The notes: generated by a model from the sequence alone, not told the origin. DNA of 64,000 bases from Hyphomonadaceae bacterium (GCA_019753105.1 JAIELJ010000006.1:496001-560000), one strand, 5' to 3'. Shown: positions 18,414-31,206, numbered from the stretch's first letter. Translations and numbers: made by a program.

Positions 18414-18850
18414 TCCAGCCGGCGAGCGCCGAACAAGCGGCGCTACTGGCCGATTTGCACGCGCGTAGCTTCGATAAAGGGTGGAGCGCCAACGACGTTT
18501 CCGAGCTGATGGAAAACCCGGCCGTCTTTGCGGTTGTCTCGCAAGAGCATGACACGCTGCATGGCTTCGCGTTGGCGTGGGTCGCCGCCGGGGATTCAGA
18601 GCTTCTGACCGTCGCGATCGTGCCGGAGGCGCGACGCCGTGGCCTCGCGGTCGAACTCGTCGAGGCGACTGCGGCCCGAGCCGTCGCGCGTGGCGCGGCG
18701 TCGATGCATTTGGAGGTCGCGGAGAATAATGCAGCGGCGCGCGCGCTCTACGAAAAGCTGGGCTTTGCCCAAACCGGGCGCAGGCCTGGCTACTACGCCA
18801 CCGCGAACGGCTTCGTAGACGCCATCACGATGCGTCTGGCGCTGGTGTAA
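18410..18850 (+). CDS. rimI: Ribosomal protein S18-alanine N-acetyltransferase, RimI-like GNAT
   Basis: A 146-residue GNAT domain protein beginning at GTG 18410. The acetyl-CoA-binding segment is LLTVAIVPEARRRGLAVELVEA, followed by HLEVAENNAAARALYEKLGF and a GRRPGYY segment, which match RimI (SVRxxNxxAxxLYxxxGF then RxxYY). RimI acetylates the N-terminal alanine of ribosomal protein S18. In many alphaproteobacteria tsaB lies between nfu and rimI, but here the two overlap directly. Fur follows 47 bases later. Confidence 0.85.
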   Translation: MIQPASAEQAALLADLHARSFDKGWSANDVSELMENPAVFAVVSQEHDTLHGFALAWVAAGDSELLTVAIVPEARRRGLAVELVEATAARAVARGAASMHLEVAENNAAARALYEKLGFAQTGRRPGYYATANGFVDAITMRLALV

Positions 18851-18897
18851 CGCTCCGCAGGTGGACAGCGCGCCTTGCCAAGTTGTATTGCTCCGCC

Positions 18898-19326
18898 ATG
18901 GATCGCATCGAAAAACTCTGTGTCGATAAGGGCATGCGCATGACCGAGCAGCGCCGCGTGATCGCGCGCATCGTCTCGGGCAGCCAGGATCACCCCGACG
19001 TCGAAGAACTGCACCGCCGCGCTGTTGCCGTCGACCCGGGTATCTCGATCGCCACGGTGTACCGCACTGTGCGCCTTTTTGAGGAAGCCGGCATTCTTGA
19101 GCGCCACGATTTCCGCGATGGCCGCTCGCGCTACGAAGAAGTTCCCGAGACGCACCACGATCACCTGATCGACATGAAGACCGGCCAGGTGATCGAGTTC
19201 GTCGAGCCCGAGATTGAGCGCTTGCAACAAGAGATCGCGCGCCGGCTTGGCTACAAACTCGTCGATCACCGCCTCGAACTCTACGGCGTCCCGCTCGACG
19301 ATAAGGCCAAAGCGACCAAGAAATGA
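18898..19326 (+). CDS. fur: Fur family transcriptional regulator
   Basis: A 142-residue protein; ATG 18898 ([20 protein letters not shown]) is the better start, the alternative upstream TTG at 18883 adding five residues. The winged helix is seen in [13 protein letters not shown] and [20 protein letters not shown]. The metal and dimerisation half carries [18 protein letters not shown] and a final HRLELYG. The C-terminal CxxC zinc pair of enterobacterial Fur is missing, as is normal for alphaproteobacterial Fur/Mur proteins, which may sense iron or manganese. The stop overlaps the miaB start by 4 bases (ATGA). Confidence 0.93.
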   Translation: MDRIEKLCVDKGMRMTEQRRVIARIVSGSQDHPDVEELHRRAVAVDPGISIATVYRTVRLFEEAGILERHDFRDGRSRYEEVPETHHDHLIDMKTGQVIEFVEPEIERLQQEIARRLGYKLVDHRLELYGVPLDDKAKATKK

Positions 19327-20669
19327 GTGAGCCGCGCGCGGCGAAGCGTCTCTTCATCGAGACGTACGGCTGCCAGATGAATGTCTATGACAGCGAGCGC
19401 ATGCGCGATGTGCTCGGGCCCTTGGGCTACGCGGTGACCGACAAGCCGGACGACGCAGACCTCGTTATCTTGAACACCTGCCACATTCGCGAGAAGGCGA
19501 CCGAGAAGGTTTATTCCGAGATCGGCCGCTTGCGCGCGCACAAAGAACGCCGCGCCATCGAAGGCAAGACCACGACCATCGCCATCGCCGGCTGTGTTGC
19601 GCAAGCGGAAGGTGAGGAGATCATTCGCCGCGCGCCGGAAGTTGATCTCGTCGTCGGCCCGCAAGCTTATCACAAGCTGCCGGAACTGATCGCGCGTGCG
19701 GCCCGCAAGACTGGCGAGCGGCTCGCCGCTGACTTCACCGCGCAAGAAAAGTTCGATGGCTTGCCCGCGCGTGCGCCGGATGGCGTCACCGCCTTTCTTT
19801 CGGTGCAAGAAGGCTGCGATAAGTTCTGCACGTTCTGCGTTGTGCCATACACGCGCGGCGCCGAGTTCTCGCGGCCGATCAAGGATGTGCTCGCAGAGGC
19901 GCGTTCGCTGACCGATCGTGGCGTGCGCGAGATCACGCTGCTTGGCCAGAACGTCAACGCCTATCACGGCGATGCAAGTTTCACGGATCTGCTGGAACAA
20001 CTCGCGCGCCTCGATGGCCTCGAGCGCATCCGCTACATGACCTCACATCCGATCGAGATGACGGATGAGCTGATCGCGTTGCACGGCGCTGAGCCGAAGC
20101 TGATGCCGTTTCTGCACCTGCCGGTGCAGTCAGGATCAGACCGCATCCTCAAGGCCATGAACCGCAAGCATGATGGCGCATTCTATCGCGACATCATCGC
20201 TCGCATGCGCCAAGTCCGCCCGGATATTGCGGTTTCGACCGATTTCATCGTCGGGTTCCCGGGCGAGCGGGAACAAGATTTTGAAGACACAATGCAACTG
20301 GCGCGCGACATTGATTTCGCGCTGGCTTTCTCCTTCAAATACTCCTCACGCCCCGGCACACCGGCGGCGGCTATGATGGGCCAGGTGGATGAGGGCGTGA
20401 AAGGCGAGCGCTTGCAGGCGTTGCAAAAGCTGCTGTTCGAGCAACAGACCGCCTTTAACAAAAGCCAAGTTGGCCGCGTGCTTCCAGTGCTTGTGACTGG
20501 CGATGGCCGTATGGCTGGGCAGAAGCACGGCCGCTCCCCATATCTCCAATCCGTGCACTTCGACGACACCACCGCCCGCAACGGAGACATCGTCTCTGTC
20601 CGCATTCTTTCTGGGTCCCAGAACTCACTGGCCGGCGCGCGCGTCGCGCTGGCAGCGGAGGTCGCGTGA
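19323..20669 (+). CDS. miaB: tRNA-2-methylthio-N6-dimethylallyladenosine synthase MiaB
   Basis: A 448-residue methylthiotransferase. The N-terminal UPF0004 domain supplies three cysteines ([27 protein letters not shown]) for the auxiliary cluster. The radical-SAM triad is [15 protein letters not shown], and a C-terminal TRAM domain begins near [11 protein letters not shown]. It adds the 2-methylthio group at A37 of tRNAs that read UNN codons. It overlaps fur upstream and phoH downstream by 4 bases each, so the block is translationally coupled. Confidence 0.97.
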   Translation: MSEPRAAKRLFIETYGCQMNVYDSERMRDVLGPLGYAVTDKPDDADLVILNTCHIREKATEKVYSEIGRLRAHKERRAIEGKTTTIAIAGCVAQAEGEEIIRRAPEVDLVVGPQAYHKLPELIARAARKTGERLAADFTAQEKFDGLPARAPDGVTAFLSVQEGCDKFCTFCVVPYTRGAEFSRPIKDVLAEARSLTDRGVREITLLGQNVNAYHGDASFTDLLEQLARLDGLERIRYMTSHPIEMTDELIALHGAEPKLMPFLHLPVQSGSDRILKAMNRKHDGAFYRDIIARMRQVRPDIAVSTDFIVGFPGEREQDFEDTMQLARDIDFALAFSFKYSSRPGTPAAAMMGQVDEGVKGERLQALQKLLFEQQTAFNKSQVGRVLPVLVTGDGRMAGQKHGRSPYLQSVHFDDTTARNGDIVSVRILSGSQNSLAGARVALAAEVA

Positions 20670-21661
20670 GCGAACAAACCCGCACGATCGCGCTTTCCGA
20701 AGCGGGCGTTGCGCAAGCCGTGTTTGGCCCGCTGCATCGCCACCTCGCTTTGATCCAAGAAGCCTTTCGCGATCCAAACGCGCCGCGCGGCACGCCGTCT
20801 TACAGTGTCACGCTCGACGCACAGGGCGATAAGCTCATCGTCCGCGCCCATACCGTGGCCGATCTTGAGCGTGTTCAGCGCATCGTCGATGCGCTGGCTG
20901 ACCAAGCGCGCCGCAAAGGCAAAGTGCGTGAAGGCGAGGTGCAGGCTGCGATCGCGTTCTCCGAGGGCGACAGCGAGAGCGCCGTGCCCTTGCGTTTGCC
21001 GCAGCTCGGCGGGCTCACGCTGCGCACGCCGCGGCAAGTGCATTACGTCGAAGCGCTGCGCGACGAGAACATTGATCTCATCTTCGGCGTCGGCCCGGCC
21101 GGCACAGGCAAGACGTTTCTCGCCGTCGCTGCGGCGGTCGAAGCGCTGAAGCAAGAGCGCGTCGATCGCATTATTGTCACGCGTCCGGCCGTCGAAGCTG
21201 GCGAGAAGCTCGGCTATCTGCCTGGCGATCTCTCGGAGAAAGTCGATCCATATCTGCAGCCGATTTGGGACGCGTTTCGTGGCCAGATGGGTGAGTCTGA
21301 CTTGAAAGCGCGCCGCGAGCGCCGCCAAATCGAAGTGGCGCCGCTTGCTTTCATGCGCGGACGCACGCTGTCGAACGCGTTCGTGATTGTCGACGAAGCG
21401 CAGAACGCAACCCAGCTGCAAATGAAAATGGTGCTGACCCGCTTGGGCGAAGGCTCGCGCATGGTCGTCACCGGGGATCCGAGCCAAGTTGATCTGCCGC
21501 GCACCGATCAATCTGGGCTCGCGCACGCCGTGTCCATTCTGGAAGAGGTACGCGGCGTCGAAGTCATCCGCTTTGCGACGCAAGACGTCGTTCGTCACAG
21601 GCTCGTCGCGCAGATCGTTGAAGCCTATCACCGTGACGAGGGAGCGCGCGGTGGCGGCTGA
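20666..21661 (+). CDS. phoH: PhoH family ATPase (PhoH-like, YbeZ type)
   Basis: A 331-residue protein starting at GTG 20666. Walker A is [15 protein letters not shown], followed by [21 protein letters not shown], the Walker B region [11 protein letters not shown] and [13 protein letters not shown], all YbeZ/PhoH hallmarks. This protein works with the endoribonuclease YbeY, whose gene overlaps its end by 11 bases. It is probably an RNA helicase-like ATPase in rRNA maturation or quality control. Confidence 0.95.
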   Translation: MSEQTRTIALSEAGVAQAVFGPLHRHLALIQEAFRDPNAPRGTPSYSVTLDAQGDKLIVRAHTVADLERVQRIVDALADQARRKGKVREGEVQAAIAFSEGDSESAVPLRLPQLGGLTLRTPRQVHYVEALRDENIDLIFGVGPAGTGKTFLAVAAAVEALKQERVDRIIVTRPAVEAGEKLGYLPGDLSEKVDPYLQPIWDAFRGQMGESDLKARRERRQIEVAPLAFMRGRTLSNAFVIVDEAQNATQLQMKMVLTRLGEGSRMVVTGDPSQVDLPRTDQSGLAHAVSILEEVRGVEVIRFATQDVVRHRLVAQIVEAYHRDEGARGGG

Positions 21662-22106
21662 GCAATCTTTGGAAGTTGATCTTATCGCCAACAGCGAGTT
21701 GTGGCGCGGTCATGAAAATGTGTTGAGCAGCGCACTTGCGGCGGCTGCGGCGGAAGAGGGCGCGTCAGGCACTGTATCGTTGCTGTTGGGCGACGATGCC
21801 TCGATCGCTGCGCTCAATAAGCAGTTCCGCAACAAAGACGGCCCGACCAATGTGTTGTCGTTTCCGCCAGCGCCCGGATCGGCCGAACCGGGTTTCCTAG
21901 GCGACATTGCGATGGCGGCGGAAACCATTGTCGAGCAAGCGAATTTTCAGGGTAAACGGTTTGATCACCACGCTGCCCATTTGGCGGTGCACGGCTTTTT
22001 GCATCTTTTGGGGTATGATCACGAAAATCCGGCCGACGCAGAGAAGATGGAAGCGCGTGAACGCGCTATCCTGCACTCTCTCGGGATAGAAGATCCCTAC
22101 GCTTGA
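21651..22106 (+). CDS. ybeY: Endoribonuclease YbeY (16S rRNA maturation)
   Basis: A 151-residue protein. GTG 21651 is chosen as start because it gives the usual short N-terminus ([15 protein letters not shown]) and an 11-base overlap with phoH; a longer frame runs back inside phoH. The metal-binding motif is HLAVHGFLHLLGYDHENP (His-x3-His-x5-His), and NKDGPTNVLSFP is the second family signature. YbeY is a zinc-dependent single-strand endoribonuclease needed for 16S 3' end processing. Confidence 0.95.
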   Translation: MAAEQSLEVDLIANSELWRGHENVLSSALAAAAAEEGASGTVSLLLGDDASIAALNKQFRNKDGPTNVLSFPPAPGSAEPGFLGDIAMAAETIVEQANFQGKRFDHHAAHLAVHGFLHLLGYDHENPADAEKMEARERAILHSLGIEDPYA

Positions 22107-22136
22107 TGGCCGCTTTAGGAGCGCTACGCGCACATT

Positions 22137-23075
22137 ATGGTTGACGTAAAAGAAGAAGCAGAACCCTCGCGAAGGCGCGCGGGCCTTGTTCAGAGATTGT
22201 CGCGCATGTTTGCGCGCGGGAAACTAGGGTCCGCTGACGCCGTCGAAGAAGCCCTGCGCGAGGGCAATGGCGAAGACATCGAGCTTGCGCACAAGGACAT
22301 GATCCTGCGCGCGGCGCGCTTCGATCGCTTGAAGGTCGCCGATGTCATGCGCGCGCGCGCCGAGATCGTCGCTGTCGAGGCGGGCGCATCACTCGGTGAG
22401 GCGGCGCGAATCTTCTCTGAGAGCCAGCACTCCCGTTTGCCAGTTTACGGAGAGACGCTCGACGATCCGCAGGGCTTCATTCACGTGCGCGATGTGCTCG
22501 CGCTGTTGGCGCCGAATGACGAGGGCGAAGCGCAAGCGAAGCTGAGCGATCGCATGCTGCCGCGCATACGCCGCGAAATCCTCTACGTGCCTCAATCCAT
22601 GACGTTGGCGACTCTCTTCCTCAAGATGCAGTCCAGCCGCATTCACTTGGCGCTTGTCGTCGATGAGTATGGCGGCACTGACGGGCTAGTTTCGATGGAA
22701 GATCTCGTCGAGCAAATCGTTGGCGCGATTGAAGACGAGCATGACGAAGATTCCGCGTTGATCGTGGAGCGCCTCGGCGGTGTTTATGAAGTCGATGGGC
22801 GCGCGCCGATCGATGAGTTGCAGGCCAAGTTCGAAGTCAGCCTTGAACTGCCCGATCACGAGGACGAGTTCGACACCGCTGGCGGCCTTGCCGTGGCTCT
22901 GGCCGGCCGGCTGCCGCAGCGGGGCGAAATTCTTCACCATCCCGCCGGCTTCGACATGGAAGTCATGGACGCCGACCCCCGCCGCGTGAAGCGGATACGG
23001 ATCAAGCGGGCAGGAGACGCTGCAAAGACGGCGGCGAACGTTGTTCCTGGTCCGAAGGCCTCGATAGGTGGTTGA
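22137..23075 (+). CDS. corC: CorC/HlyC-type CBS-domain protein
   Basis: A 312-residue soluble protein with two CBS domains (VADVMRARAEIVAVEAGASL to HVRDVLALLAP, and VPQSMTLATLFLKMQSSRIHLALVVDEYGGTDGL to EDLVEQIVGAIEDEHD) and a C-terminal CorC_HlyC domain (YEVDGRAPIDEL to RVKRIRIKRAG). Members of this family influence magnesium and cobalt export, though the mechanism is not settled. It lacks a DUF21 membrane domain, so it is the short CorC form. It lies 30 bases behind ybeY and 54 ahead of lnt, the usual order. Confidence 0.93.
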   Translation: MVDVKEEAEPSRRRAGLVQRLSRMFARGKLGSADAVEEALREGNGEDIELAHKDMILRAARFDRLKVADVMRARAEIVAVEAGASLGEAARIFSESQHSRLPVYGETLDDPQGFIHVRDVLALLAPNDEGEAQAKLSDRMLPRIRREILYVPQSMTLATLFLKMQSSRIHLALVVDEYGGTDGLVSMEDLVEQIVGAIEDEHDEDSALIVERLGGVYEVDGRAPIDELQAKFEVSLELPDHEDEFDTAGGLAVALAGRLPQRGEILHHPAGFDMEVMDADPRRVKRIRIKRAGDAAKTAANVVPGPKASIGG

Positions 23076-23129
23076 CGCGCTGGCCTGAGCGCGCTCCAAA
23101 CGCGCTTCCCGAACACACTTGGAGCGCCT

Positions 23130-24797
23130 GTGAAAGAGTCTGCGTCAGACGCCCATCCTTCGCGCATCCATGCATGGTTTTCGGCGCTGAGGCCCTGGCC
23201 GCGGCGCGGCGTGGCGCTTGGCGCCGGTGCGCTCGCCACGCTGGGGCACGCGCCGTTTCAACTGACGGCGTTTTACGCGGTCGCTCTGATCGTTCTGGTG
23301 TGGTTGCTCGACGCCGCGTGGCGGCGCGAACGAAAGCTCTGGGCGGCGTTCGGCATCGGTTGGTGGTTTGGTCTCGGCCACCTCGCCACGGGCCTCTACT
23401 GGGTTTCCTCCGCGTTCATGGTGGACTCTGCGTCGTGGGGCCCGCTCTGGGGGATCCCGGCGACGCTGGCGCTCGCAGGCGGTTTGGCGATTTTCTTCGG
23501 CGTCGGCTGCGTGCTGGCGATGCTGATGTGGACCAACGATCTTCGCCGTATCGCGGCGTTCGCACTCGGCTTGTTTGCCTCGGAGTGGATGCGCGGCAAT
23601 CTCTTCACCGGCTTTCCGTGGCTTTTGCCGGGTTACGTCTGGACACCAGGAGAGCCGATTTCGCAATTGGCGTCGCTGTTCGGCATCTACGGCCTTTCGG
23701 CGCTGACGCTGCTCATCTGCGCGTCGCCTGCCGCGGTCGCTGATCGCGCGGCGACAGCGGGCAAGCGCTTTGCACCCTTGATCGCAGCGGGCCTGGTATT
23801 GGGCCTAGCGTTTGGCTGGGGCGCTCAGCGCATGGCGAGCGGCGCGGTGGATCCGCCTGGCGCGCAACCGATCGTGCGTGTCGCCGATTCCGGTCTGAGC
23901 CAAGCTGAGAAGTGGCGTTACCGACCGGATCAAGAATGGCGCGTGCTTCAGCGTTATCTGGACGTGAGCGGTGATGGCGAAGAGAGCCGCGCTTCCATTC
24001 TGATCTGGCCCGAAGGCGCTATTCCGACGCTCAATTTCTTCCAGCTGCAAAACCAGCAATTCCTCGACACGCTGGCGGCTGGTCTCGGTGATCGCGCGCT
24101 GGTGATGGGTTTGACGCGCTGCGAACCGGGCGCTGATTGCGACGCGTTCATGCGTGGCGAAGCCACGGCGACAAACATCCGCCTCTACAACTCAGCCGCT
24201 GTCATCGATGGCGTCAGCGGCGCGCCGCGCGTGGCGCAAGTGTACGACAAGAATCATCTGGTGCCGTTCGGCGAGTACATCCCGTTCTGGTCGCTCATAA
24301 GCCGCTTCAACATCGCGCCGCTGCAGCGCATTGGGGCGGGCTTCACGCCGGGGCCTGAGCCAACGCGGCTTGTCATTCCCGAAGCGCCGCCGGCCGTCGT
24401 GCTGATTTGCTACGAGGCGATCTTTCCAGGCATGACGCCGCGTGGCGCTGATCGCCCGGGCTGGATCATCAGCGTGACCAACGATGCGTGGTTCGGTGAC
24501 GGCACTGGCCCGCACCAACACTTCGCGATGGCGCGTTATCGGTCGATTGAAGAGGGCTTGCCGCTCGCACGTGCGGCTAGCGGCGGCTTCTCCGCGATCG
24601 TCGATGGTTACGGCCGTGTCGTGCGTTCAACAGCAAGCAATCCGGCTGGCGCCGCAGTAGAAGCACAACTTCCGCCTGCACTCGATGAGACTCTCTATGC
24701 CAAACTGGATATTGTATTGCTGTTTGGCCTAGTATTGGCTCTAGCCGTACTAAGATTTGCGCCGACTTTGACTGCGGCGCGGGGGCCGAAGTCATGA
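23130..24797 (+). CDS. lnt: Apolipoprotein N-acyltransferase Lnt
   Basis: A 555-residue inner-membrane enzyme that starts at GTG 23130. About six helices fill residues 25–230 (for example TGLYWVSSAFMVD and GNLFTGFPWLLPGYVW, both Lnt signatures). The periplasmic carbon–nitrogen hydrolase domain follows, with the catalytic Glu in IWPEGAIPTL, Lys in YDKNHLVPFGEY and Cys in LICYEAIFPG. One last hydrophobic helix closes the protein (IVLLFGLVLALAVL). Lnt adds the third acyl chain to lipoproteins, several of which are encoded in this window. It overlaps the next start by 4 bases. Confidence 0.96.
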   Translation: MKESASDAHPSRIHAWFSALRPWPRRGVALGAGALATLGHAPFQLTAFYAVALIVLVWLLDAAWRRERKLWAAFGIGWWFGLGHLATGLYWVSSAFMVDSASWGPLWGIPATLALAGGLAIFFGVGCVLAMLMWTNDLRRIAAFALGLFASEWMRGNLFTGFPWLLPGYVWTPGEPISQLASLFGIYGLSALTLLICASPAAVADRAATAGKRFAPLIAAGLVLGLAFGWGAQRMASGAVDPPGAQPIVRVADSGLSQAEKWRYRPDQEWRVLQRYLDVSGDGEESRASILIWPEGAIPTLNFFQLQNQQFLDTLAAGLGDRALVMGLTRCEPGADCDAFMRGEATATNIRLYNSAAVIDGVSGAPRVAQVYDKNHLVPFGEYIPFWSLISRFNIAPLQRIGAGFTPGPEPTRLVIPEAPPAVVLICYEAIFPGMTPRGADRPGWIISVTNDAWFGDGTGPHQHFAMARYRSIEEGLPLARAASGGFSAIVDGYGRVVRSTASNPAGAAVEAQLPPALDETLYAKLDIVLLFGLVLALAVLRFAPTLTAARGPKS

Positions 24798-25207
24798 ACG
24801 ACGAGCGCGCAGCCAACGCGATCGATAAGAAAATTGGCCAGCGCGTGCGCACGCGACGTCTAGAAATCGGTATGAGCCAGGAGCGTTTGGCTGAGCTTCT
24901 TGGCGTGACCTTCCAGCAGGTTCAGAAATACGAGAAGGGCGTCAATCGCATCGCCGCGAGCAGGCTGCATGACATCGCATTGTCGATGGATATGCCAATC
25001 GCCAAATTCTTCGAGGGCCTGGGCGGGCGGGCGTCTGCGGGCGTAGCCGAATCTTCCAAAGACTATATCGACGACGCCCTCGCCACGCCGGAGGGGGCCC
25101 AGCTCATGTCGCTTTTCGCCTCGATCAAGAGCAAGAAGGTCCGCCGCCAAGTCCTTGAATTGGTTAAGGCCCTCACCGAAGAGGCGTCCGAGGGCAAGCG
25201 CGGCTAA
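24794..25207 (+). CDS. XRE-family helix-turn-helix regulator
   Basis: A 137-residue protein with an N-terminal HTH_3 domain (GQRVRTRRLEIGMSQERLAE then GVTFQQVQKYEKGVNRIAAS) at about residues 14–68. The C-terminal half is helical and charged and ends in KKVRRQVLELVKALTEEAS. Regulators of this shape sit between lnt and metK in many alphaproteobacteria. The ATGA overlap with lnt suggests co-expression. A role in controlling metK or methionine metabolism is inference from position alone. Confidence 0.92.
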   Translation: MNDERAANAIDKKIGQRVRTRRLEIGMSQERLAELLGVTFQQVQKYEKGVNRIAASRLHDIALSMDMPIAKFFEGLGGRASAGVAESSKDYIDDALATPEGAQLMSLFASIKSKKVRRQVLELVKALTEEASEGKRG

Positions 25208-25230
25208 CCAACGCCACGGCGCCGCATTTG

Positions 25231-25283
25231 CGAAAATGAGCCCATGCCCTAAGAGGGGCCGCTTCATTTTCGAGGGGCCGGAG
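25231..25283 (+). promoter_or_regulatory. Structured metK leader (candidate cis-regulatory RNA)
   Basis: In the 83-base gap before metK, CGAAAATGA (25231–25239) pairs perfectly with TCATTTTCG (25264–25272). The loop encloses CCCT (25247–25250), which can pair with AGGG (25254–25257) in the first of two exact copies of GAGGGGCCG (25253–25261 and 25272–25280). The second copy abuts the metK Shine–Dalgarno GGAG (25280–25283), so mutually exclusive pairing is possible. A two-codon frame ATG-CCC-TAA lies in the loop. It does not match the SAM-II or SAM/SAH riboswitch consensus as I know them. Confidence 0.4.
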
Positions 25284-25290
25284 AAACCGC

Positions 25291-26511
25291 GTGGCGAGAA
25301 GCTCTTACGTATTCACCAGCGAGAGCGTGTCCGAAGGGCACCCTGATAAGGTCGCTGACCGCATCTCCGACACCGTCGTGGACGCCTTCCTGACCGCCGA
25401 TCCCGAAGCCCGCGTCGCCTGCGAGACGATGGTGACGACGAACCGCATCATCCTGGCTGGCGAAGTCCGCGCCGGTAAGGCGGGCAACGACAAGGCCGCC
25501 AACAAGGCCTTCACTAAAGAGATCATCGCTGGCTTGCAGCCGAAGGTGCGCGCCGCGGTGAAGGACATTGGCTACGCGCAGAAAGGCTTCCACTGGGAGA
25601 AGGCGAAGTACGCTTGCTATCTGCACGGCCAGTCCGCGCACATCGCTCAAGGCGTCGATGCGAAAGGTTCAAAGGACGAAGGCGCCGGCGACCAGGGCAT
25701 CATGTTCGGCTACGCCTGCCAAGAGACGCCGGAGCTGATGCCGGCGACGCTGCAATACTCGCACAATGTTTTGAAGCGTCTCGCCGAAGTGCGCCATTCG
25801 GGTGAGCGTCCTGAGCTTGAGCCCGATGCGAAGAGCCAAGTCACGCTGCGCTATGAAAACGGCAAGCCGGTTGAAGTTGTCGCCATCGTCGTCAGCCACC
25901 AGCACACGAAGAAGCTGGGCGACGCCACGTACTCGCAGAAGCGCTTCGCCGATCTCGTGCGCCCGTATGCGGAATCAGTTTTCCCGGCAGGCCTCATCAC
26001 CAAGAAAACCAAGTGGCACATCAACCCGACCGGCAAGTTCGAGATCGGCGGCCCCGACGGCGATAGCGGCCTGACCGGACGCAAGATCATCGTCGACACG
26101 TATGGCGGCGCCAGCCCGCACGGCGGTGGCGCCTTCTCGGGCAAGGACCCGACGAAGGTTGACCGCTCTGCCGCGTATGCGTGCCGCTATCTGGCGAAAA
26201 ACGTGGTGGCCGCCGGCCTCGCTGAGCGCTGCACGATCCAGATCAGCTACGCGATCGGCGTTGCCGCGCCGACGAGCTTCTATGTCGATCTCCACGGCGC
26301 CGACACCATCGATCCGGCGATCCTCGAAAAGGCTCTGCCGGAAATGATCGGTGGCGCGACGCCGCGGGCGATCCGCACGCACCTGAAGCTGAACAACCCG
26401 ATCTACAGCCGCACGGCCGCCTACGGCCATTTCGGCCGTACGCCGGACAATCAGGGCGGCTTCACCTGGGAACGCACCGATCTCGTCGATCAACTGAAGC
26501 GCCTCGGCTAA
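25291..26511 (+). CDS. metK: S-adenosylmethionine synthetase
   Basis: A 406-residue enzyme starting at GTG 25291 ([20 protein letters not shown]), with GGAG 7 bases upstream. Key motifs are [14 protein letters not shown] (ATP site), [15 protein letters not shown], the P-loop-like [18 protein letters not shown] and the final [12 protein letters not shown]. It makes AdoMet from methionine and ATP. It belongs to the alphaproteobacterial MetK branch with a slightly longer central region. In many relatives trmB follows, but here an O-methyltransferase gene does. Confidence 0.97.
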   Translation: MARSSYVFTSESVSEGHPDKVADRISDTVVDAFLTADPEARVACETMVTTNRIILAGEVRAGKAGNDKAANKAFTKEIIAGLQPKVRAAVKDIGYAQKGFHWEKAKYACYLHGQSAHIAQGVDAKGSKDEGAGDQGIMFGYACQETPELMPATLQYSHNVLKRLAEVRHSGERPELEPDAKSQVTLRYENGKPVEVVAIVVSHQHTKKLGDATYSQKRFADLVRPYAESVFPAGLITKKTKWHINPTGKFEIGGPDGDSGLTGRKIIVDTYGGASPHGGGAFSGKDPTKVDRSAAYACRYLAKNVVAAGLAERCTIQISYAIGVAAPTSFYVDLHGADTIDPAILEKALPEMIGGATPRAIRTHLKLNNPIYSRTAAYGHFGRTPDNQGGFTWERTDLVDQLKRLG

Positions 26512-26520
26512 GTTGTTGCC

Positions 26521-26552
26521 CATGCCTGCGACCGCACTAGGTTGCAGGCATG
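26521..26552 (+). promoter_or_regulatory. Hairpin burying the start codon of the O-methyltransferase gene
   Basis: CATGCCTGCGACC (26521–26533) and GGTTGCAGGCATG (26540–26552) form a 13-bp stem with one G–U pair and a 6-base loop. The ATG at 26550–26552 is the end of the 3' arm. No T-run follows, so this is not an obvious terminator for metK, and it may instead limit translation initiation or mark an mRNA processing site. Confidence 0.5.
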
Positions 26553-27221
26553 TCTTCATCTTTTGGCCTGACGCCTGAACTCGTCCGCTACCTCGCGGAC
26601 GCCAATCCGCCTGAGCATCCCGCACTCGTTCGTTGTCGCGAAGAGACGGCGGCGCTGACGCAAGCGCGTATGCAGATCAGCCCGGAGCAGGGCGCCTACA
26701 TGGCTGCGACCGCGCGTATGATCCGCGCCAGACGCACGTTCGAGGTGGGCGTCTTCACCGGCTATTCCGCACTCGCCACAGCGCTCACTTTGAAAGACAT
26801 GCACCCGATCGGCGCGCATCTGCTTGCCTGCGACATCTCTGAAGAATGGACCACGAAGGCGCGTGATTATTGGCGCCAAGCTGAAGTCGACGACATCATC
26901 GAACTCAAAGTCGCGCCGGCGACGGAGACGCTCGATCAGCGCATCCAAGCCGGCCAAGGCGGCAGCTACGATCTCGGTTTCATCGACGCCGATAAGACTG
27001 GCTATGACGCGTACTACGAACGTGGGCTGATCCTGCTGCGCCCAGGCGGCGTCATGCTGTTCGACAATATGCTCTGGTCCGGCAAGGTCGCCGATCCGGC
27101 GGATACGACGCCCGATACAACAGCACTCCGCGCGCTCGCGCAGAAGGCCAAAGCCGACACCCGCGTCCATGCCGTTCTGACGGCCATCGGCGACGGCGTG
27201 TTGATCTGCGTGAAGCGCTGA
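26550..27221 (+). CDS. SAM-dependent O-methyltransferase (caffeoyl-CoA/catechol type)
   Basis: A 223-residue class I methyltransferase of the Methyltransf_3 family. The SAM-binding motif I is FEVGVFTGYSALATALTL, motif II LLACDISEEW, and the metal/catalytic segment is DLGFIDADKTGYDAYYERGLILLRPGGVMLFDNMLWSG. These enzymes methylate a hydroxyl on small aromatic or acyl substrates with a divalent metal. The real substrate is unknown. Its position directly after metK, supplier of AdoMet, may or may not be meaningful. The start codon lies inside a stable hairpin. Confidence 0.92.
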   Translation: MSSSFGLTPELVRYLADANPPEHPALVRCREETAALTQARMQISPEQGAYMAATARMIRARRTFEVGVFTGYSALATALTLKDMHPIGAHLLACDISEEWTTKARDYWRQAEVDDIIELKVAPATETLDQRIQAGQGGSYDLGFIDADKTGYDAYYERGLILLRPGGVMLFDNMLWSGKVADPADTTPDTTALRALAQKAKADTRVHAVLTAIGDGVLICVKR

Positions 27222-27269
27222 CGCATCCATAGGGCCGCGCGGAGGCATCTGCGCGAGGGTGGAGGTCCT

Positions 27270-30548
<3,279 letters not shown>

Positions 30549-30651
30549 AACCGGATCGTAGGTCGCGGGCACGGCCCGCGCAATTATCCGTACTGTCGCT
30601 GGCGCGCGCGATGGGCTATTCACGCGGCCCGCACGAAAGGATGCGCCTGCC

Positions 30652-31206
30652 ATGAGCATCGGCCCCACACTCATCACCGAACGCCTCATCCTGCGCCCGC
30701 CCGCGCATGAGGATTTCGACGGCTTCGCGCAGATGGCGACGGAAGAGGAAACCATGCGCTTCATCGGCGGCACTGCGCCCCGCGATGCAGCATGGCGCGG
30801 CATGGCTTCGCTCGCCGGATCGTGGGCGCTTCTGGGCTACGGCATGTTCTCGGTGCTGCGGCGCGATACTGGCGAGTGGATCGGCCGGCTCGGTCCGTGG
30901 CGTCCGGGCGGCAAGGAAGGCTCGTGGCCGGGCGATGAAGTCGGCTGGGGCTTGAAGGCCAGCGCGATGGGGCAGGGCTTCGCTAAGGAAGGCGCCATCG
31001 CTGCGATCGATTGGGCGTTCGATCACCTCGGCTGGGAGCACGTCATCCATTGCATCGATAAGAACAACGCGCCGTCGATCAAACTCGCGCTGGCGCTGGG
31101 ATCGCAGCTTGAGCGCGAAGATCATCAACTCGCGCCGCCATTCGAGATGCACTGGGTCGATCTCTACGGCCAATCGAAAACGGCCTGGAAAGCCCGCCAA
31201 CGCTGA
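30652..31206 (+). CDS. GNAT acetyltransferase (RimJ/RimL type)
   Basis: A 184-residue acetyltransferase. The N-terminus LITERLILRPPAHEDFDGF is the RimJ/L signature, the acetyl-CoA region is EVGWGLKASAMGQGFAKEGA, and IDKNNAPSIKLALALG the family helix. The substrate is unknown. It clearly resembles the protein at 33247–33816 (shared AWRxMA, GxWALxGYGxF and GRxGxW patterns), so the two are probably paralogues from a local duplication. Confidence 0.88.
   Translation: MSIGPTLITERLILRPPAHEDFDGFAQMATEEETMRFIGGTAPRDAAWRGMASLAGSWALLGYGMFSVLRRDTGEWIGRLGPWRPGGKEGSWPGDEVGWGLKASAMGQGFAKEGAIAAIDWAFDHLGWEHVIHCIDKNNAPSIKLALALGSQLEREDHQLAPPFEMHWVDLYGQSKTAWKARQR

Noticed and set aside
20183-21691. Open 502-codon reverse frame across miaB and phoH
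   Set aside because: Antisense to two coupled, well-recognised genes, no start signal or protein motif.
25208-25290. Known SAM-II or SAM/SAH riboswitch before metK
   Set aside because: The stem lengths and conserved loop sequences of those classes were not found; only a general hairpin candidate is reported.
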